64,000 nt of DNA. Origin: Candidula unifasciata. Taxonomy: Eukaryota > Mollusca > Gastropoda > Stylommatophora > Geomitridae. The DNA is taken from the NCBI GenBank assembly GCA_905116865.2, contig CAJHNH020001590.1, forward strand, positions 1-64,000, in the 5' to 3' direction. The notes beneath the pieces were generated by a model. That model worked only from the letters and a program-made list of their open reading frames with translations, was not told where the DNA came from and ran no database searches. The position numbers and the translations under genes were made by a program. Positions 19,749-30,727 of this stretch are shown here, one piece after another (within the stretch, counting starts at the first letter, position 1; each line of letters opens with the position of its first letter).

Positions 19749-20681
19749 ATGTCGCGTAATATAACATCCGCTTGTATAGATCAAGCTAAAGATTACAATG
19801 TTCCGTTTGGCATTTCTTGGATTACTCTAAGCACGTTAGTCATCGCTCAAAGTGTACTCATACTTTTTATAATCTGGCGTACTCCAAACCTCCACACGAA
19901 CACAAATATCTTCATTGTATCCGTCACAGTAGCTGACATATTGTACGCTGCTTCCTGTGGAATCAATGCGATATTAAACAGAGTGTTTTTCCAACACATC
20001 GTCACCGACGGTATCTTAATGGATACATTCACAATGGGAGTTACTTATTCCACTCTGATGTTATCCATAAACCAGATGGGAGTTATCGCCGCTGATCGTT
20101 ATATCAACATTATCTATCCGTTTTTCTACATCAAACATGTAACCAGAAGGCGTGTTGTGGTGCTAATTATTTGTTACTGGATTCTGACATTTGTTTATGG
20201 GGCAATACCATTGATTGTATATAGAAATACCCAATATCATAAACTTTGTATCATCAACCATCCACCCATTGAATACTTTCTGGTGATGGTAATAGCTTAT
20301 ATTGCTAATTTCTTTCTAATAATAATTTTGTATATCAAAATAGCTGTTTTGGCTTACAGGCGCAACAAATCTGCACAAGACAGACAGTTATCAAATCCTT
20401 TAACTTTATTAGTTGCCTGCAGAAACTACGGAACGCCAGCTTGGAAAAGTGTGAAGTTTTGTGCAGTAGTGTGTGGAAATTACGTTTTGTGTACTTGTCC
20501 TTCAGGGATAGCTTCTGTAGTTTATTTAAAATATGCAATCCCAATGCTAATTTTTACTCTTTTACAGCAAATGTTTCTCATTCATTCTTTACTAAATTTC
20601 ATAGTATACATCAATATGAACACTAATTTTAAAGCGGCTGTCAGAAAAACATTCGTAGACATAAAAAAACAGTTTATATGA
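19749..20681 (+). CDS. Receptor A3: rhodopsin-like seven-TM GPCR
   Basis: The 310-residue single-exon ORF begins at the first ATG (MSRNITSAC). It has an N-glycosylation site and the conserved N-terminal Cys, seven hydrophobic helices, a VADILYA TM2 motif with Asp, AADRYINI, an ECL2 HKLCIINHPP with Cys, a TM6 CTCP and a TM7 NFIVY. It is clearly subfamily A but more diverged than the receptor 1 and 2 pair. The third intracellular loop carries a short insert (LTLLVACRNY) relative to receptor 1. It has no SINE directly after the stop. Expression and ligand cannot be read from the sequence; a chemosensory role is inferred from the cluster. Confidence 0.87.
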   Translation: MSRNITSACIDQAKDYNVPFGISWITLSTLVIAQSVLILFIIWRTPNLHTNTNIFIVSVTVADILYAASCGINAILNRVFFQHIVTDGILMDTFTMGVTYSTLMLSINQMGVIAADRYINIIYPFFYIKHVTRRRVVVLIICYWILTFVYGAIPLIVYRNTQYHKLCIINHPPIEYFLVMVIAYIANFFLIIILYIKIAVLAYRRNKSAQDRQLSNPLTLLVACRNYGTPAWKSVKFCAVVCGNYVLCTCPSGIASVVYLKYAIPMLIFTLLQQMFLIHSLLNFIVYINMNTNFKAAVRKTFVDIKKQFI

Positions 20682-20999
20682 ATTTGAAAACCACGATTTA
20701 TGCATGTTTTAAGTGCTGAGAGTGTCGCACGAAGCATGAACTCCTATAGTCCAGTGACGATCCCCCAGGAATCTATGTAAAAGATGCAGTATCAAACTGA
20801 AGAAACAAACAATCCTACGTCCCTTAAATTTTGTCAAAAACAGTTTGACCCCGTTGCAACGAAAACTTAAAGAATGCAACAGAACATGATAATCGCCCTT
20901 CCTTGCATGGGACCTCAAGTTAGGCCTGGTTCTTGTAGCCGTTACGCATATCTTAGTTAAAACTTCCTTGGAGACCAAGCGGGCTATTTGGTACCTAGT

Positions 21000-21205
21000 T
21001 GTAGTAGTAGATTTTACCCCACTAGGACATCACACAAGCGACAAAAACCAAATGACACAAAATGCCACCATGTAAATGAGGATCACTCGTGGAGACGTCT
21101 CAGCAATTAGGTCATATTTATGGTCGGGCTATATTGTGGACCCTGGCAATAGCCAAGGTGGGGCTTCAAAATAACGAAAAATTGCACCCCACAAGGGGAT
21201 GACTA
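21000..21205 (-). repeat. Dispersed repeat DR1, most complete inverted copy
   Basis: The sequence runs from TTGTAGTAGTAGATTTTACC through TTATGGTCGGGCTATATTG to ACCCCACAAGGGGATGAC. It is the reverse complement of 25125-25345, giving a unit of about 210 bp. Confidence 0.6.
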
Positions 21206-21860
21206 TTTATATAACATTTGGGACCTGCCATCTTGGTCTGAGTCCAGACGAAAATTTTGTAGGCTCAAGGTGGCATGGTAACACTTTAGGTAGCAACCCG
21301 GATGGAACAAATCAGCCAGTCATTCCAAAGTTGAACGTGCCTAACCTGCTGAAGAATATTGCCATCATTTGTATGGTCATCGAAGTTTCAGACGTAGGGA
21401 CTGCTCCATACTGAACTCCAGAGATTGCAACCCGTGATGACTGGGGAAGCCCACAATAAGAATGTGAGGTTATGCAGTCATATTATGGACGTTACGATTC
21501 CTTGTGTATACCCAGGACCAAAGCGTCATGTGTCGGCTCTGCATTTATCGAATCCTCCTTGGATGGCTGGGATTGCCTATGATCTGCCCCTTCCTTACCT
21601 TAAAGACTCACCAGTCTACACACGGTTGCCCTGGATGGGTTCTCATGGTGGGGGTATTGGAGACACCTGTAGATAAAGGTACAAAGAGGACGAAACACAA
21701 ATAAGGCTAAGTCATGATCAACGAAAGCCACTGGTAAGACTAATCCGGTGAACACATATCTGATGAAGTTGGCGGTGTCGTTTAAAATAGGCAGATATCG
21801 CAGCTATGCTGTAAACAGCAATTAGGTCCATCCGGAAGAATGACGACGAAGAAGAAGAAT
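21206..21860 (+). other. Possible LINE remnant ending in a short GAA tail
   Basis: Several short frames occur, none recognisable. The segment ends in GAATGACGACGAAGAAGAAG, a tail style shared with other retroposons here. I assign it only tentatively. Confidence 0.25.
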
Positions 21861-21979
21861 CAATCAATCAACAGTAATCTGCGATAATGGTAATTTAACT
21901 ACTCTATATTTGATGACATTTACTACTTTAAACACAGGATCAGCAGACTAATGTAAAAATAAAACAAGTAATTTGTGCA

Positions 21980-22870
21980 GCAGCAAGCAAGAACTTTGCT
22001 ATTCATCCAATCGATCTCTTTTCACGACGTGCTAAAATGTTACACATATTTCTGTAGAATGTATTTAGCCTCCGATATAAGTCGGGGATATAAAATAGAG
22101 TATTTGTCTCTGAGTGTACAGGAAAATTTGAGTTCAATATCGCGTATATAATGTTGATCTTTGCATCACCTTTCTGTCTGTCCAGGGGACAGTGTTGTTT
22201 TGTGCTACACTGAGGCATGAGTATTTAACTCCTGTCAATAACACAAAGCCTAGCCTGTTTTGTAGAGAACATGATTAGCCAATAAAGCTTACGGTTTATC
22301 ACCATTTACGGATTGTGTCATATTTATTTATGTTACATGTGACTCTGTCGAGTAGAGTTTATGCTTTTCATGATTCTTGATGGACCAGCGGTAGATTTTC
22401 AGGATCTTTAGAACAAGATTGTTTTCCCTTACTTTCACACATTGGCATCAGAGTTTTAATGTGGTTAGGACCGAGGAAAAGCCGCAGATTATTCACAGTG
22501 ACAACACTGGATGGATACACCCATCTCTGCCAGTGTCTGTTGTGGATACAAGTTTTAAAAAAAATTGAAAAGAAAAGTAAAAGAACATTTTCCACAATCT
22601 CTCGGGAAATGTTGACACATAGGGCTAGAGCCATATTTCAATGATCTACCAGTACTCGGTGGGTACTGACTATTGGACACAAGACTATTATTCAAATAAC
22701 TATTTCACTGGGGACCGTGGACAACACTAGATATTCTGCTGTAATTTCCGATACCTTGTTCCCTTCTAATGACCAAGTGGTCAGTTTTTTTAAAGGCTTA
22801 AACCATTCAGGTTTTTACTCTGTAGGTTTAAAATCGTAGGGATAATAATTAAACAGGTGGAAATCCTCGA
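21980..22870 (+). other. Orphan copy of the receptor-upstream block
   Basis: CCAATCGATCTCTTTTCACG near 22017 and CTTCTAATGACCAAGTGGTC near 22765 resemble parts of the blocks upstream of receptors 1 to 3. No receptor ORF follows within 15 kb on the plus strand. It may be the remnant of a duplicated unit whose receptor was lost. Confidence 0.3.
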
Positions 22871-22939
22871 AGACCCCTTCAACCAACAGTCATAAAAGTT
22901 ATTTGCGTATCCTTTACAGGACGTTGCAGAACTAGCCGA

Positions 22940-23130
22940 GGTGTCTTAAGGCTGTTGTAGATTTCCTAGGCAAATTTTACTGTCAGTAGTTTGCCATTGC
23001 TACTGGAAGGTCAACTCTCGGTATCCTCTGTCGAAACCAACGCAAGACAAATAGTCCGCAGCTGGGATCGAACCCGGTACCCCGTCATTTCTAAGCGCTT
23101 TTACAAGGCCTAAGCCATAGACGCCCTACA
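22940..23130 (-). repeat. SINE-E, tRNA-derived
   Basis: On the minus strand, GGGCGTCTATGGCTTAGGCC (A-box region) and GGTACCGGGTTCGATCCCAG (good B box) form a tRNA-like head. The body continues into the block shared with 7530-7630. It starts inside the duplicated segment and extends left of its boundary. Confidence 0.55.
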
Positions 23131-23445
23131 GCAGAGTTATATAAGGGCACCACAAACGTTTATGAAGTAGCTTCTAGTCAAGTGTGGGTGGGTATTGGGT
23201 AATGCAGCAACGAAATGTTCGGTCCTTGGTGTTGATTACCAAACGTTCAAAATATGTACCCAGTTTTCAAGGCGAATAATTCACTGGTTTTAGTTAACAA
23301 TATTTATGTCCCCATACATTAATTAATTAATGACCTGTATGTAACAGTACAATAATAATTTTTTTTAAATGTATCTTTAAAGAAAAACTAGCATGCACAA
23401 AACAAGTAGAACATTTCTCGTTTTCTTTCGGACATAGTACGAGGT
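22998..23445. repeat. Segmental duplication, copy 1 (448 bp)
   Basis: Nearly identical to 24184-24640. The only sizeable difference is a 9-bp insertion in copy 2 (within GGTTTCACTTGTTTTAG). Copy 1 contains an uninterrupted SINE-E crossing its left edge, so it is probably the source. Confidence 0.85.
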
Positions 23446-23816
23446 TCGTTGGAAATTCCTACCATCTACAGCAGGAACTCATTAATCAGCAAATACATTT
23501 TAGAGTATCTAATTAATCCAAAGTTAAGAATAGCATCTGCATTTTTTTGTCACGTACTATCGTTAAAGGTCAGGCTAACTGACAAAGGCGATGATGTTCC
23601 CCTGTAAACAACTGTCTTTTGTGACCTTTATCAGCTGGACAGCCGTTATCAAGTTGCGATAATTATTATTTATCATTGAGAATAGGCGGACGCCGTTAGC
23701 ATCGTCGTACTTGTAACTGATAGTTTTCACACGTTACAGTTTCTGCATGAGTAAAGTGAGCATAAAGCGAACGTTCCGTTCGCTATGTTTAAGACAAGTG
23801 GTGTTTTGTAATAAAT

Positions 23817-24061
23817 TACAAGAAATGTAAAAGCCCCTTTTCCACACATTTAGGCGTATTGGGCATACATGACTAGACGTATATGTTATAGACCGATGGG
23901 CACTAAGTAAGTGACATGGTCAGAATCACAATAGCCGCCTTTTCTTTCTATGACTTCACCTGGTACCAGTTTTAAAGCCTGGGTCGACGTGAAAGTCAAG
24001 ATCATTTAAAAAAAAGGTCCATAACTCATTACCTTCTAGTCATTAAACCACGTCGGCTCCC
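23817..24061 (-). repeat. SINE-A with imperfect target duplication
   Basis: Flanked by TTGTAATAAAT (23806-23816) and TTGTTATAAAT (24062-24072), 10 of 11 matching. Family blocks are CACATTTAGGCGTATTGGGC, TTATAGACCGATGGGCACTA and CCACGTCGGCTCCC. Confidence 0.75.
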
Positions 24062-24183
24062 TTGTTATAAATAGCTACTGTAATATCAAACAGTAAAGCC
24101 CTTTGGGAACAGGCAACGGAATCAGTAGAGAAACAAGATTATTGTGGCCTGGAGAGAATGAGCCACCTGGGTGTAACCAAGGG

Positions 24184-24640
24184 TGCTACTGGAAGGTCAA
24201 CTCTCGGTATCCTCTGTCGAAACCAACGCAAGACAAATCGTCCGCAGCTGGGATCGAACCCGGTACCCCGTCATTTCTAAGCGCTTTTACAAGGCCTAAG
24301 CCATAGACGCCCTACAGCAGAGTTATATAAGGGCACCACAAACGTTTATGAAGTAGCTTCTAGTCAAGTGTGGGTGGGTATTGGGTAATGTAGCAACGAA
24401 ATGTTCGGTCCTTGGTGTCGATTACCAAACGTTCAAAATATGTACCCAGTGTTCAAGGCGAATAATTCACTGGTTTCACTTGTTTTAGTTAACAATATTT
24501 ATGCCCCCATACATTAATTAATTATTGACCTGTATGTAACAGTACAGTAATAATTTTTTTTTAATGTATCGTTAAAGAAAAACTATCATGCACACAACAA
24601 GTAGAACATTTCTTGTTTTCTTTGGGACTAAGTACGAGGT
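24184..24640. repeat. Segmental duplication, copy 2 (457 bp)
   Basis: Direct repeat of 22998-23445 about 1.2 kb downstream. Its left edge cuts a SINE-E head and its right edge joins RTE LINE sequence, so it is probably the derived copy. ORFs within it are SINE-derived. Confidence 0.85.
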
Positions 24641-24900
24641 ACCCATCTTTGTGCTAGTCTGCCCCTGCCCCTCCTTGCTGGTACCATGCCTTCTGATAAC
24701 ATTTTTTTTCCAATTTATTCGTGGCGCTTGATATGACCGAAATATTTCAGCTTTAGTGACAAGATGCTGTTTATTAGCCAATCTTCTATGATGTTTTGAT
24801 CCTTTCCAATGTCAGTTTTTCTTGTATTCTTCGCCAACTACATTCTCAGAATCTTTCTATAGCATTTCAGCTTAAAAGCACCCATTCTCGTTCTCAAGGA
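24640..24900 (-). pseudogene. RTE LINE 3' fragment
   Basis: Minus-strand peptides ANKQHLVTKAEIF, SYQAPRI and RRHGTSKEGQGQ match the same protein region at 60975-61226. It is frameshifted and truncated. Confidence 0.55.
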
Positions 24901-25124
24901 CTGGGACATAGTCTATGACACACATTCACATACGGCTACAATGAAAATCCATTCCCTTGCATTCGTCATTTTCGTGCATCTGTCTTCGTTGATACCTTGT
25001 ACTCGTCATTTTGGTTGTTCCTAGAGTTTAAAGTTCATAATGGATTGGTTTGCAGAGTGTCAACAGTGTGGGCAGAGACGCACTAAAAGCGCTGACAAGA
25101 GATTGAAGCTAGCAGTATCTAGTC

Positions 25125-25345
25125 ATCCCCTTGTGGGATGCAATTTTTCGTTATTCTGAAACCCCACCCTGACTCTTGCCAGGGGCCGCAATATAGCCCG
25201 GCCATAAATATGGTCTAATGGCTGAACGCGATTTCTGGGACCTCTCCACGGCCGATCGTCATCCACATGGTGGCATTTTGTGTCATCGGATGTTTATCGC
25301 TTGTGTAATGTCCTGGTGGGGTAAAATCTTCTACTGCTACAACCA
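25125..25345 (+). repeat. Dispersed repeat DR1, complete plus copy
   Basis: Runs from CATCCCCTTGTGGGATGC through GCAATATAGCCCGGCCATAA to GTAATGTCCTGGTGGGG and ACTGCTACAAC. With 21000-21205 it defines a repeat of about 210-220 bp. No tRNA boxes are obvious. Confidence 0.6.
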
Positions 25346-25410
25346 ATTGCAGCTAACAGAAATTGTAAAACAAGCAGCTTGGGTGCTTCTGTAGACCCGA
25401 TATGTGCCAA

Positions 25411-25413
<3 letters not shown>

Positions 25414-25500
<87 letters not shown>
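25414..25500. repeat. (GA)n microsatellite
   Basis: 87 uninterrupted bases of GA, followed by a short GT-rich stretch. Confidence 0.97.
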
Positions 25501-25502
<2 letters not shown>

Positions 25503-25899
25503 GTGTGTGTGTCTGTGTTTAGTAACTAAAGGCTGCTGCTCGATGAAAGAGGAAGCCACACAATATACTGACGGGAAAGTCCGCACGCATAAAAACAAAA
25601 CAATCAATGACCTGAATACGAAAGAACTGTCAATTGATTAACTGAACCATAATGTATATTTGCATACAATTTCAATGATTAAATTACATTTTTTTATGTC
25701 AGTATTATAGCCATGTATATTATTTAAATTAGATATGCCTTTTTCCTGATTTGAATATTGTATGTGTGTGTGTGACTTAACAGCAATTGAAAACATTATA
25801 ACGTCCTGTGTAGCTGACATTTGATATAGGTGATGGTGCTAACAAAATCCATGATGTTGCTAGAGATAGCGTTTTTTTTATGTGTGTTTTCTATGTGAT

Positions 25900-26140
25900 T
25901 TTTGTTTTAGTTAGAAAACATGGTGACAACTGGGAAGATTAGAGAAAAGAAGGGTAGAGGCGAACCAAGAGAGATGATGCTGGATTGGCTGAAACGATGG
26001 CATGGAGGGATATCATCAAGAGAGCTGTTCCAGGCAACCAGGGATTGTGATCTGTGGCGATGCATGAGCGCCTACGCCAGTTGGCAGGGCACAGGATGAT
26101 AGTGATGATGATGATGGTGATGATAATGATGATGAAAGAA
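25900..26140 (+). pseudogene. RTE LINE 3' end with ATG-type repeat tail
   Basis: Translation gives GKIREKKGRGEPREMMLDWL, KRWHGGISSRELFQATRD and a final CMSAYASWQGTG, then stop codons and a GATGATGATGATGG-like tail. It is nearly the same peptide as at 40700-40880. Confidence 0.65.
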
Positions 26141-26249
26141 GATGTCGACAGAATGGGATCTAAGTGAATGTTTTGTTTTGCCGAGAAAATCTCTCCTGAG
26201 ATGATTTTTTTTTTTTTAATTTGTGTGCCAGATCACTCTGGGAAAGAAG

Positions 26250-26525
26250 GAACGACCGTACTGTATCGGTTAGAAGCCTTCCTGTAGAATTAAAGGTCGT
26301 GTGTTCAAATCCTAACGGCGCTGGACTTTCTATCACACATGACTTTGGTTTCCAGGTCAACACAGCCTTAACTTGGTACCAGTAACGTCTGAGGAAGAAA
26401 AGACGGAGGATTTGATGATTACCAAATCACCGCCCAAGTGCTGAAAGGTCTACAAACTGCAGGTCTAGCCCTATTTGCACAGTGCGCCTTAAGGCGTGGA
26501 TAAGGGCCCCTGCCTTAACTTTTCA
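26250..26525 (+). repeat. SINE-A, plus orientation
   Basis: The head has TATCGGTTAGAAG and AGGTCGTGTGTTCAAATCC (B box). The body contains GACTTTGGTTTCCAGGTCAA. The tail is GGTCTAGCCCTATTTGCAC, then CGCCTTAAGGCGTGGATAAG. Confidence 0.65.
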
Positions 26526-26941
26526 CTCAGGCCTAAAAAGAAAAGAACGAGCGGATTGGCTTGCTGGCAGGGCCAGGATTTGTACGGGAAAAGCAATAGA
26601 CCCGACCAACATTCTTCTTGGTTTCAAAGAGGCAGGAAGAATACGTGATTAAGTAGACGACTGTCCGTCGACAACGTTCAAAAGCCTACTGTAGATCAAA
26701 AGAAGTGTCGCCAGACATGTAGAATATTCCGGCAGCGAAAGAAGAATCGTAAACCAACGCAGAACTGGTGTTTTCGGTAGCCACACTTTCAGGGTTGCCA
26801 TACTGGCATTTAGTATGCCAGATACCACAAATCTGGCATATTTGAAATTGAACTGGTATAAGATAATGAACTGGCATATTTTGGCATATTTGGGTTTTTC
26901 CTGGCAATGTAAACCTACAGTTAACATCTTTATTTCAGTTT

Positions 26942-27163
26942 GGCCGGGATCTCTAGCGTAGTTGGCTAAACTGGATTGCGCGGTGACCGGGTGACGAACT
27001 CCTTGTGGTCCGGGTTCACTCCCGGGGGTAGGCAGAAAAGCCACATTTATCCCAGATTTACGGTATTTACAATGGAATCAAGGCCGAAAGGTTGCGATAT
27101 CCACAATACCGAGCCTAAGGGTTAACAACTCATTGCTTCTGGATACTAAAACAAACAACAAAC
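26942..27163 (+). repeat. SINE-D inserted in the hAT element
   Basis: Perfect 10-bp target duplication ATTTCAGTTT at 26932-26941 and 27164-27173. The tRNA-like head has A box TAGCGTAGTTGG and B box GGTTCACTCCC. This family differs from SINE-A in head and body. Confidence 0.8.
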
Positions 27164-27345
27164 ATTTCAGTTTTACTTTGTTGTGATGTCCTGGTACTGA
27201 CTAATGGAGATTCGAACCATTTCTTATTGTATTTGTTGTCTTCCTAAACGGATGGTGACTTCGATAAACCAAGGCCCTCAGTAAGTTATGTTAATCTACT
27301 AAAATAAATGCGGGATATAAAACCAAAACCCACCACTGATATAAA

Positions 27346-28080
27346 ATGATTCAGACTGTTCGGAAACTATCCAAGGACAGAAAAAAGGAGGATATAGACC
27401 TAGTTCTATCTGTGATAGATTTTATTACTTTTACCAATGGCCACGTCATCCAAAAATGGAAAGCATCTTGTGACATCGCAGGTATAGTAGTAACTGGAGT
27501 TTCTTCATACCCACAGCTCAAAAGATCTTCAGACGGATCAGAGGCAGCATATTGCAAACTGTGTCATTGCACTGTTGTACCGAGAATTAGTAGCATATCA
27601 AATCATGAAAAAAAAAAAAAAAAAACACACGATGAAAACTCCGTAAAAAAGCCAGTCACAGCTTATTACAACAATGACTCCTAGGCAAACAAATGATAAA
27701 GTTAGAGGCAGTAGAGTTGCAACTTGCTGTAGGCATGACCTGCCATTGTGCAATACTCACAGATGATCATCTAAGTGAAATCATGAGAGCGCATGGTTGA
27801 GGGGGTACATTGAAGCTCATACAGTTGCAGAGAACTAAATGTTCATTCCCAATAAAAAAAAAAAAAAAAAAAAATACTATATCGCCTGCTCTTAAGGATG
27901 ATCTTATTGATGATTTTCGGAACAAGAAATATGCCATCATTATAGATGATTTGCAAAAACTTCATCCCATCTGAGAAAATGCTTAAAGATTTTACATTCA
28001 AAAAGGTTTACGCTGTGTCTTCCCCTTGTGCCAGTGAGGATGACAGTAAAGAATTCAATCTAGCGCTTTTGATGTGAAGG
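27346..28080 (+). pseudogene. hAT transposase N-terminal remnants
   Basis: The frame at 27346-27684 contains a BED-finger-like stretch (AYCKLCHCTVVPRISSISNH) just before a poly-A interruption. Downstream frames give LQLAVGMTCHCAILTDDHL, SEIMRAHG, and later ALKDDLIDDFRNKKYAIIID. These resemble the segment after the zinc finger of hAT transposases. Stops, frameshifts and A-runs break it, and the catalytic and dimerisation regions are absent. It is not a functional transposase. Confidence 0.6.
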
Positions 28081-28369
28081 GGATACAATGTCACACTTTA
28101 TTTGGCATATTTCTGGCATATTTTGGGTAATGGCTTGGCATAAAATGAAGTTTTTTTATCTGGCAACCCTGCACACCATGAGGTATATACCGAAGATGGG
28201 ATGCGAGCGATTATGGACTTGTTTGACGTGCAATGAAGATAATCTGTTGATAAAGTTAAGTAACTATATCTGACATTCTTTATGTTTTTTGTATTATTTA
28301 TGTTGAGAGGCTGAGGTTTACTGCAGTGACTTCTTTTCGACTAAACACCAGTAGAGTTAACACAGATAT

Positions 28370-28520
28370 CTGAAATTACCAACTATTGCCTTGTGTGTTT
28401 GGGTTCCAGGTCCCCATTGTGGGGGGGGGGGGGGGGGGGGGGGAGGGGGAGGGTAACAAGAATAGACCCACTGCCTCCACACAAGCATGTCGTAGAAGTC
28501 GACTAATTGTGGACTTCCTT
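28370..28520 (+). repeat. SINE-F-type block with G-homopolymer
   Basis: TAACAAGAATAGACCCACTG, then AAGCATGTCGTAGAAGTCGA, is shared with 14680-14735. A G-run of about 25 bases interrupts it at 28420-28443. Confidence 0.45.
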
Positions 28521-28626
28521 TGAAGTCAAGTCGGGGGGTCTCAATGGCGAAGTGGTCAAGTGGTCCTTCGACACCTGAAGCGTTAAAAGAAGAAGTGAAG
28601 CAGAAGAGGAATCCACACTCGGTGGA

Positions 28627-29115
28627 TGTAATGATGTTATAAATAGGGATAATGTCAGGGGATGATTGGCATAATTGGGGAAGTCCCTGAGAGCATGGGT
28701 TTGAGAATCAGGCGGTCATTCGGTGACTGGGCCCCAGAGAGAAAGGATGGAAAATGAAGCTGTGAAGATGAATGGAGAATGACTAGAGCATGTGGATCTG
28801 AATCGGCGAGGAATGAATGATCGAGAAGGCCAGCTGTGATGGTACCCTGTTTGATTGTCAAAGCCAGCTGTGAATATGTCAGCGTCTATTGTCCGAATGC
28901 TGTAAGTGTATTCACCTGTGATTTGTGTATTGAGCTAACGTGTAAATAAACTCGTGAAATGTGCCGCTGGTGTTAACCGTTGTTAGACGTTGTGTGACCG
29001 TGAAGAGGATCATGTCTGCTTTGATTGAGTTGTGAACCTCTAGACATCAGAGCCAGTGTTAACTCTGCACCACAGATAGCCAGTGTGGAGGAGACACAGA
29101 AGGGCAGTCATTACA
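28627..29115 (+). repeat. 5' LTR (489 bp)
   Basis: Begins TGTAATGATG and ends GTCATTACA. It carries a polyadenylation signal at 28945-28950 and a TATAAATA at 28638-28645. Relative to the 3' LTR it has one 65-bp deletion (after GAGCATGGGTTT) and six substitutions by my count. Confidence 0.93.
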
Positions 29116-30727
29116 TTGGGGAACCCGTCCTAAGTGCGAATACATTGTAAGTTATAAGTATGAGTTACAGTGCAGGCTTGTTCTAACTATGCCAGTACAT
29201 TAGACGTAGTGTTTTTGTGGACAGAAGTAAAATTTAGGCAAATACCGGCAGCCGTAAGTTTTGAGTGACTATGTGTGTTGGAAGATAGAGTTTAAAGAAA
29301 TGTCGGGGTATTATGTAAGACCAGGACATGCTGTCAAGGGCATTAAGTAAAACCGGGACAACTGAATTCCAGACTCTAGTCATTCTGAAACAAACAAGCT
29401 AGCCTGAGAAAAATTGGCAGAAACACGGCGAAATAATACTGGGTAATGTATTCACTTCACGTGTGAAAAAAATTGCACAAGTTTCATCCCGCGACGTGGG
29501 AACGCTTGTTCGTCGCTGGAAGAGACTGTGTAAGCTGAACTTTTGACCCTTGTGGTGGGTAATCCACGACGGAAAATTGTCAGCAGCAGTATCCCTGTGA
29601 TCGTTGTTTAACGTGGGTTTTGTTCGTCAAACAAGAGGTCATAAACCAGAGATACTAATTTCGGACTAGATTTCACCGCAAGAACACTGCATTGCCAGGG
29701 GCCAAGACGGCACTCAGTTACAGCGAGCAAGGTCATCGGCAACGGTCAAGTACAACACAGTAGCAGATAAAACGTCATCAGCGACAGCTAACTCGAGGCA
29801 AACGTACAGCACACCGGCCACAAGTGAATGCCTCAGGTCAAAAATACTTGTCAATAAAAAGAACGGGGTCCAGTCTGTACCAGAAGTAGTACTTTTACTA
29901 CTAAATGTTTGTAATACGTCCGTATAGGTGAGTTCAAGTGTTTATTGTGTAGGCAAGGAAGGAGTGGTGTTTATCAACATTAATTACGTCACGAAATGTT
30001 TACAATTTATAATGGATAGACAGTAAAAACAGTGATTAATGTGATAGACTATGACTGTTCAGGTTGTAGGGTAAAACTACATAAATTCTCTGTAAGAAAA
30101 GTATTTCAGTGAGAACCTAACATTTATCAACAGTTTGTGGTGACAATTAAAGTGAAATTAATATGCGCTAACTGTGAACATTTAGTGATCTGTGCCAACT
30201 GATCAACTTCAGTGTAGATTGTTAAACTACATGGTATAAAGACTTTTGGACATATTTGAATTATTGAATGAGCATAAACTAATGGTAGTCTTTTAAGATC
30301 ATCTGCAGACTTAGACCACGACAGAAGACAAGAGCAGTGTCCTACAAAGATCAGAAGAGCGTGTCCAGAGACAGTAAAGACGTGCAGGGGAGCATCAAGG
30401 GCCACAAACCTAATCCAGTCCATTCCAACAGCAGAAGAGCAAGGGAGCCATCACCAGGACCAAGGAAAAAGAATCAACTCATTACATTGTTACATGCTTT
30501 CTTTGTTCTATCTTCAGGTTCTTTGATTGTGATATTCTATTATTCTATTTAAGTAAAATAGATAATATTTTTTTATTTATTAGTTGAGTATAAAAATTTG
30601 TTAAGGGATATAATTAAATTTAAAATCTCAATTATTTAGTTAAAGAAGGGTATAAATTGAATAATACGGGATTTATCTTAAATTTAAACAGTTTCAAAAG
30701 TAATAAATTACAGTAATCAGTTCTAAA
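29116..30727 (+). other. Long untranslated leader of the LTR element
   Basis: About 1.6 kb between the LTR and the first gag ATG contains no substantial plus-strand ORF. Such long leaders occur in some invertebrate gypsy-type elements. Short ORFs here have no domain. Confidence 0.6.
29117..29134 (+). other. Candidate primer binding site
   Basis: TGGGGAACCCGTCC starts two bases after the LTR, the expected place and TGG start for a tRNA primer site. I could not identify the tRNA. Confidence 0.45.

Larger units (their letters stand above)
26790..28171. mobile_element. hAT-like DNA transposon, decayed
   Basis: Inverted termini are CAGGGTTGCCATACTGG (26790) and ATCTGGCAACCCTG (ending 28171), each followed inward by TGGCATATTT-rich sequence. 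Flanks CACACTTT and CACACCAT match at 6 of 8 bases, consistent with an old 8-bp hAT duplication. The interior carries transposase remnants and a nested SINE. Confidence 0.65.
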
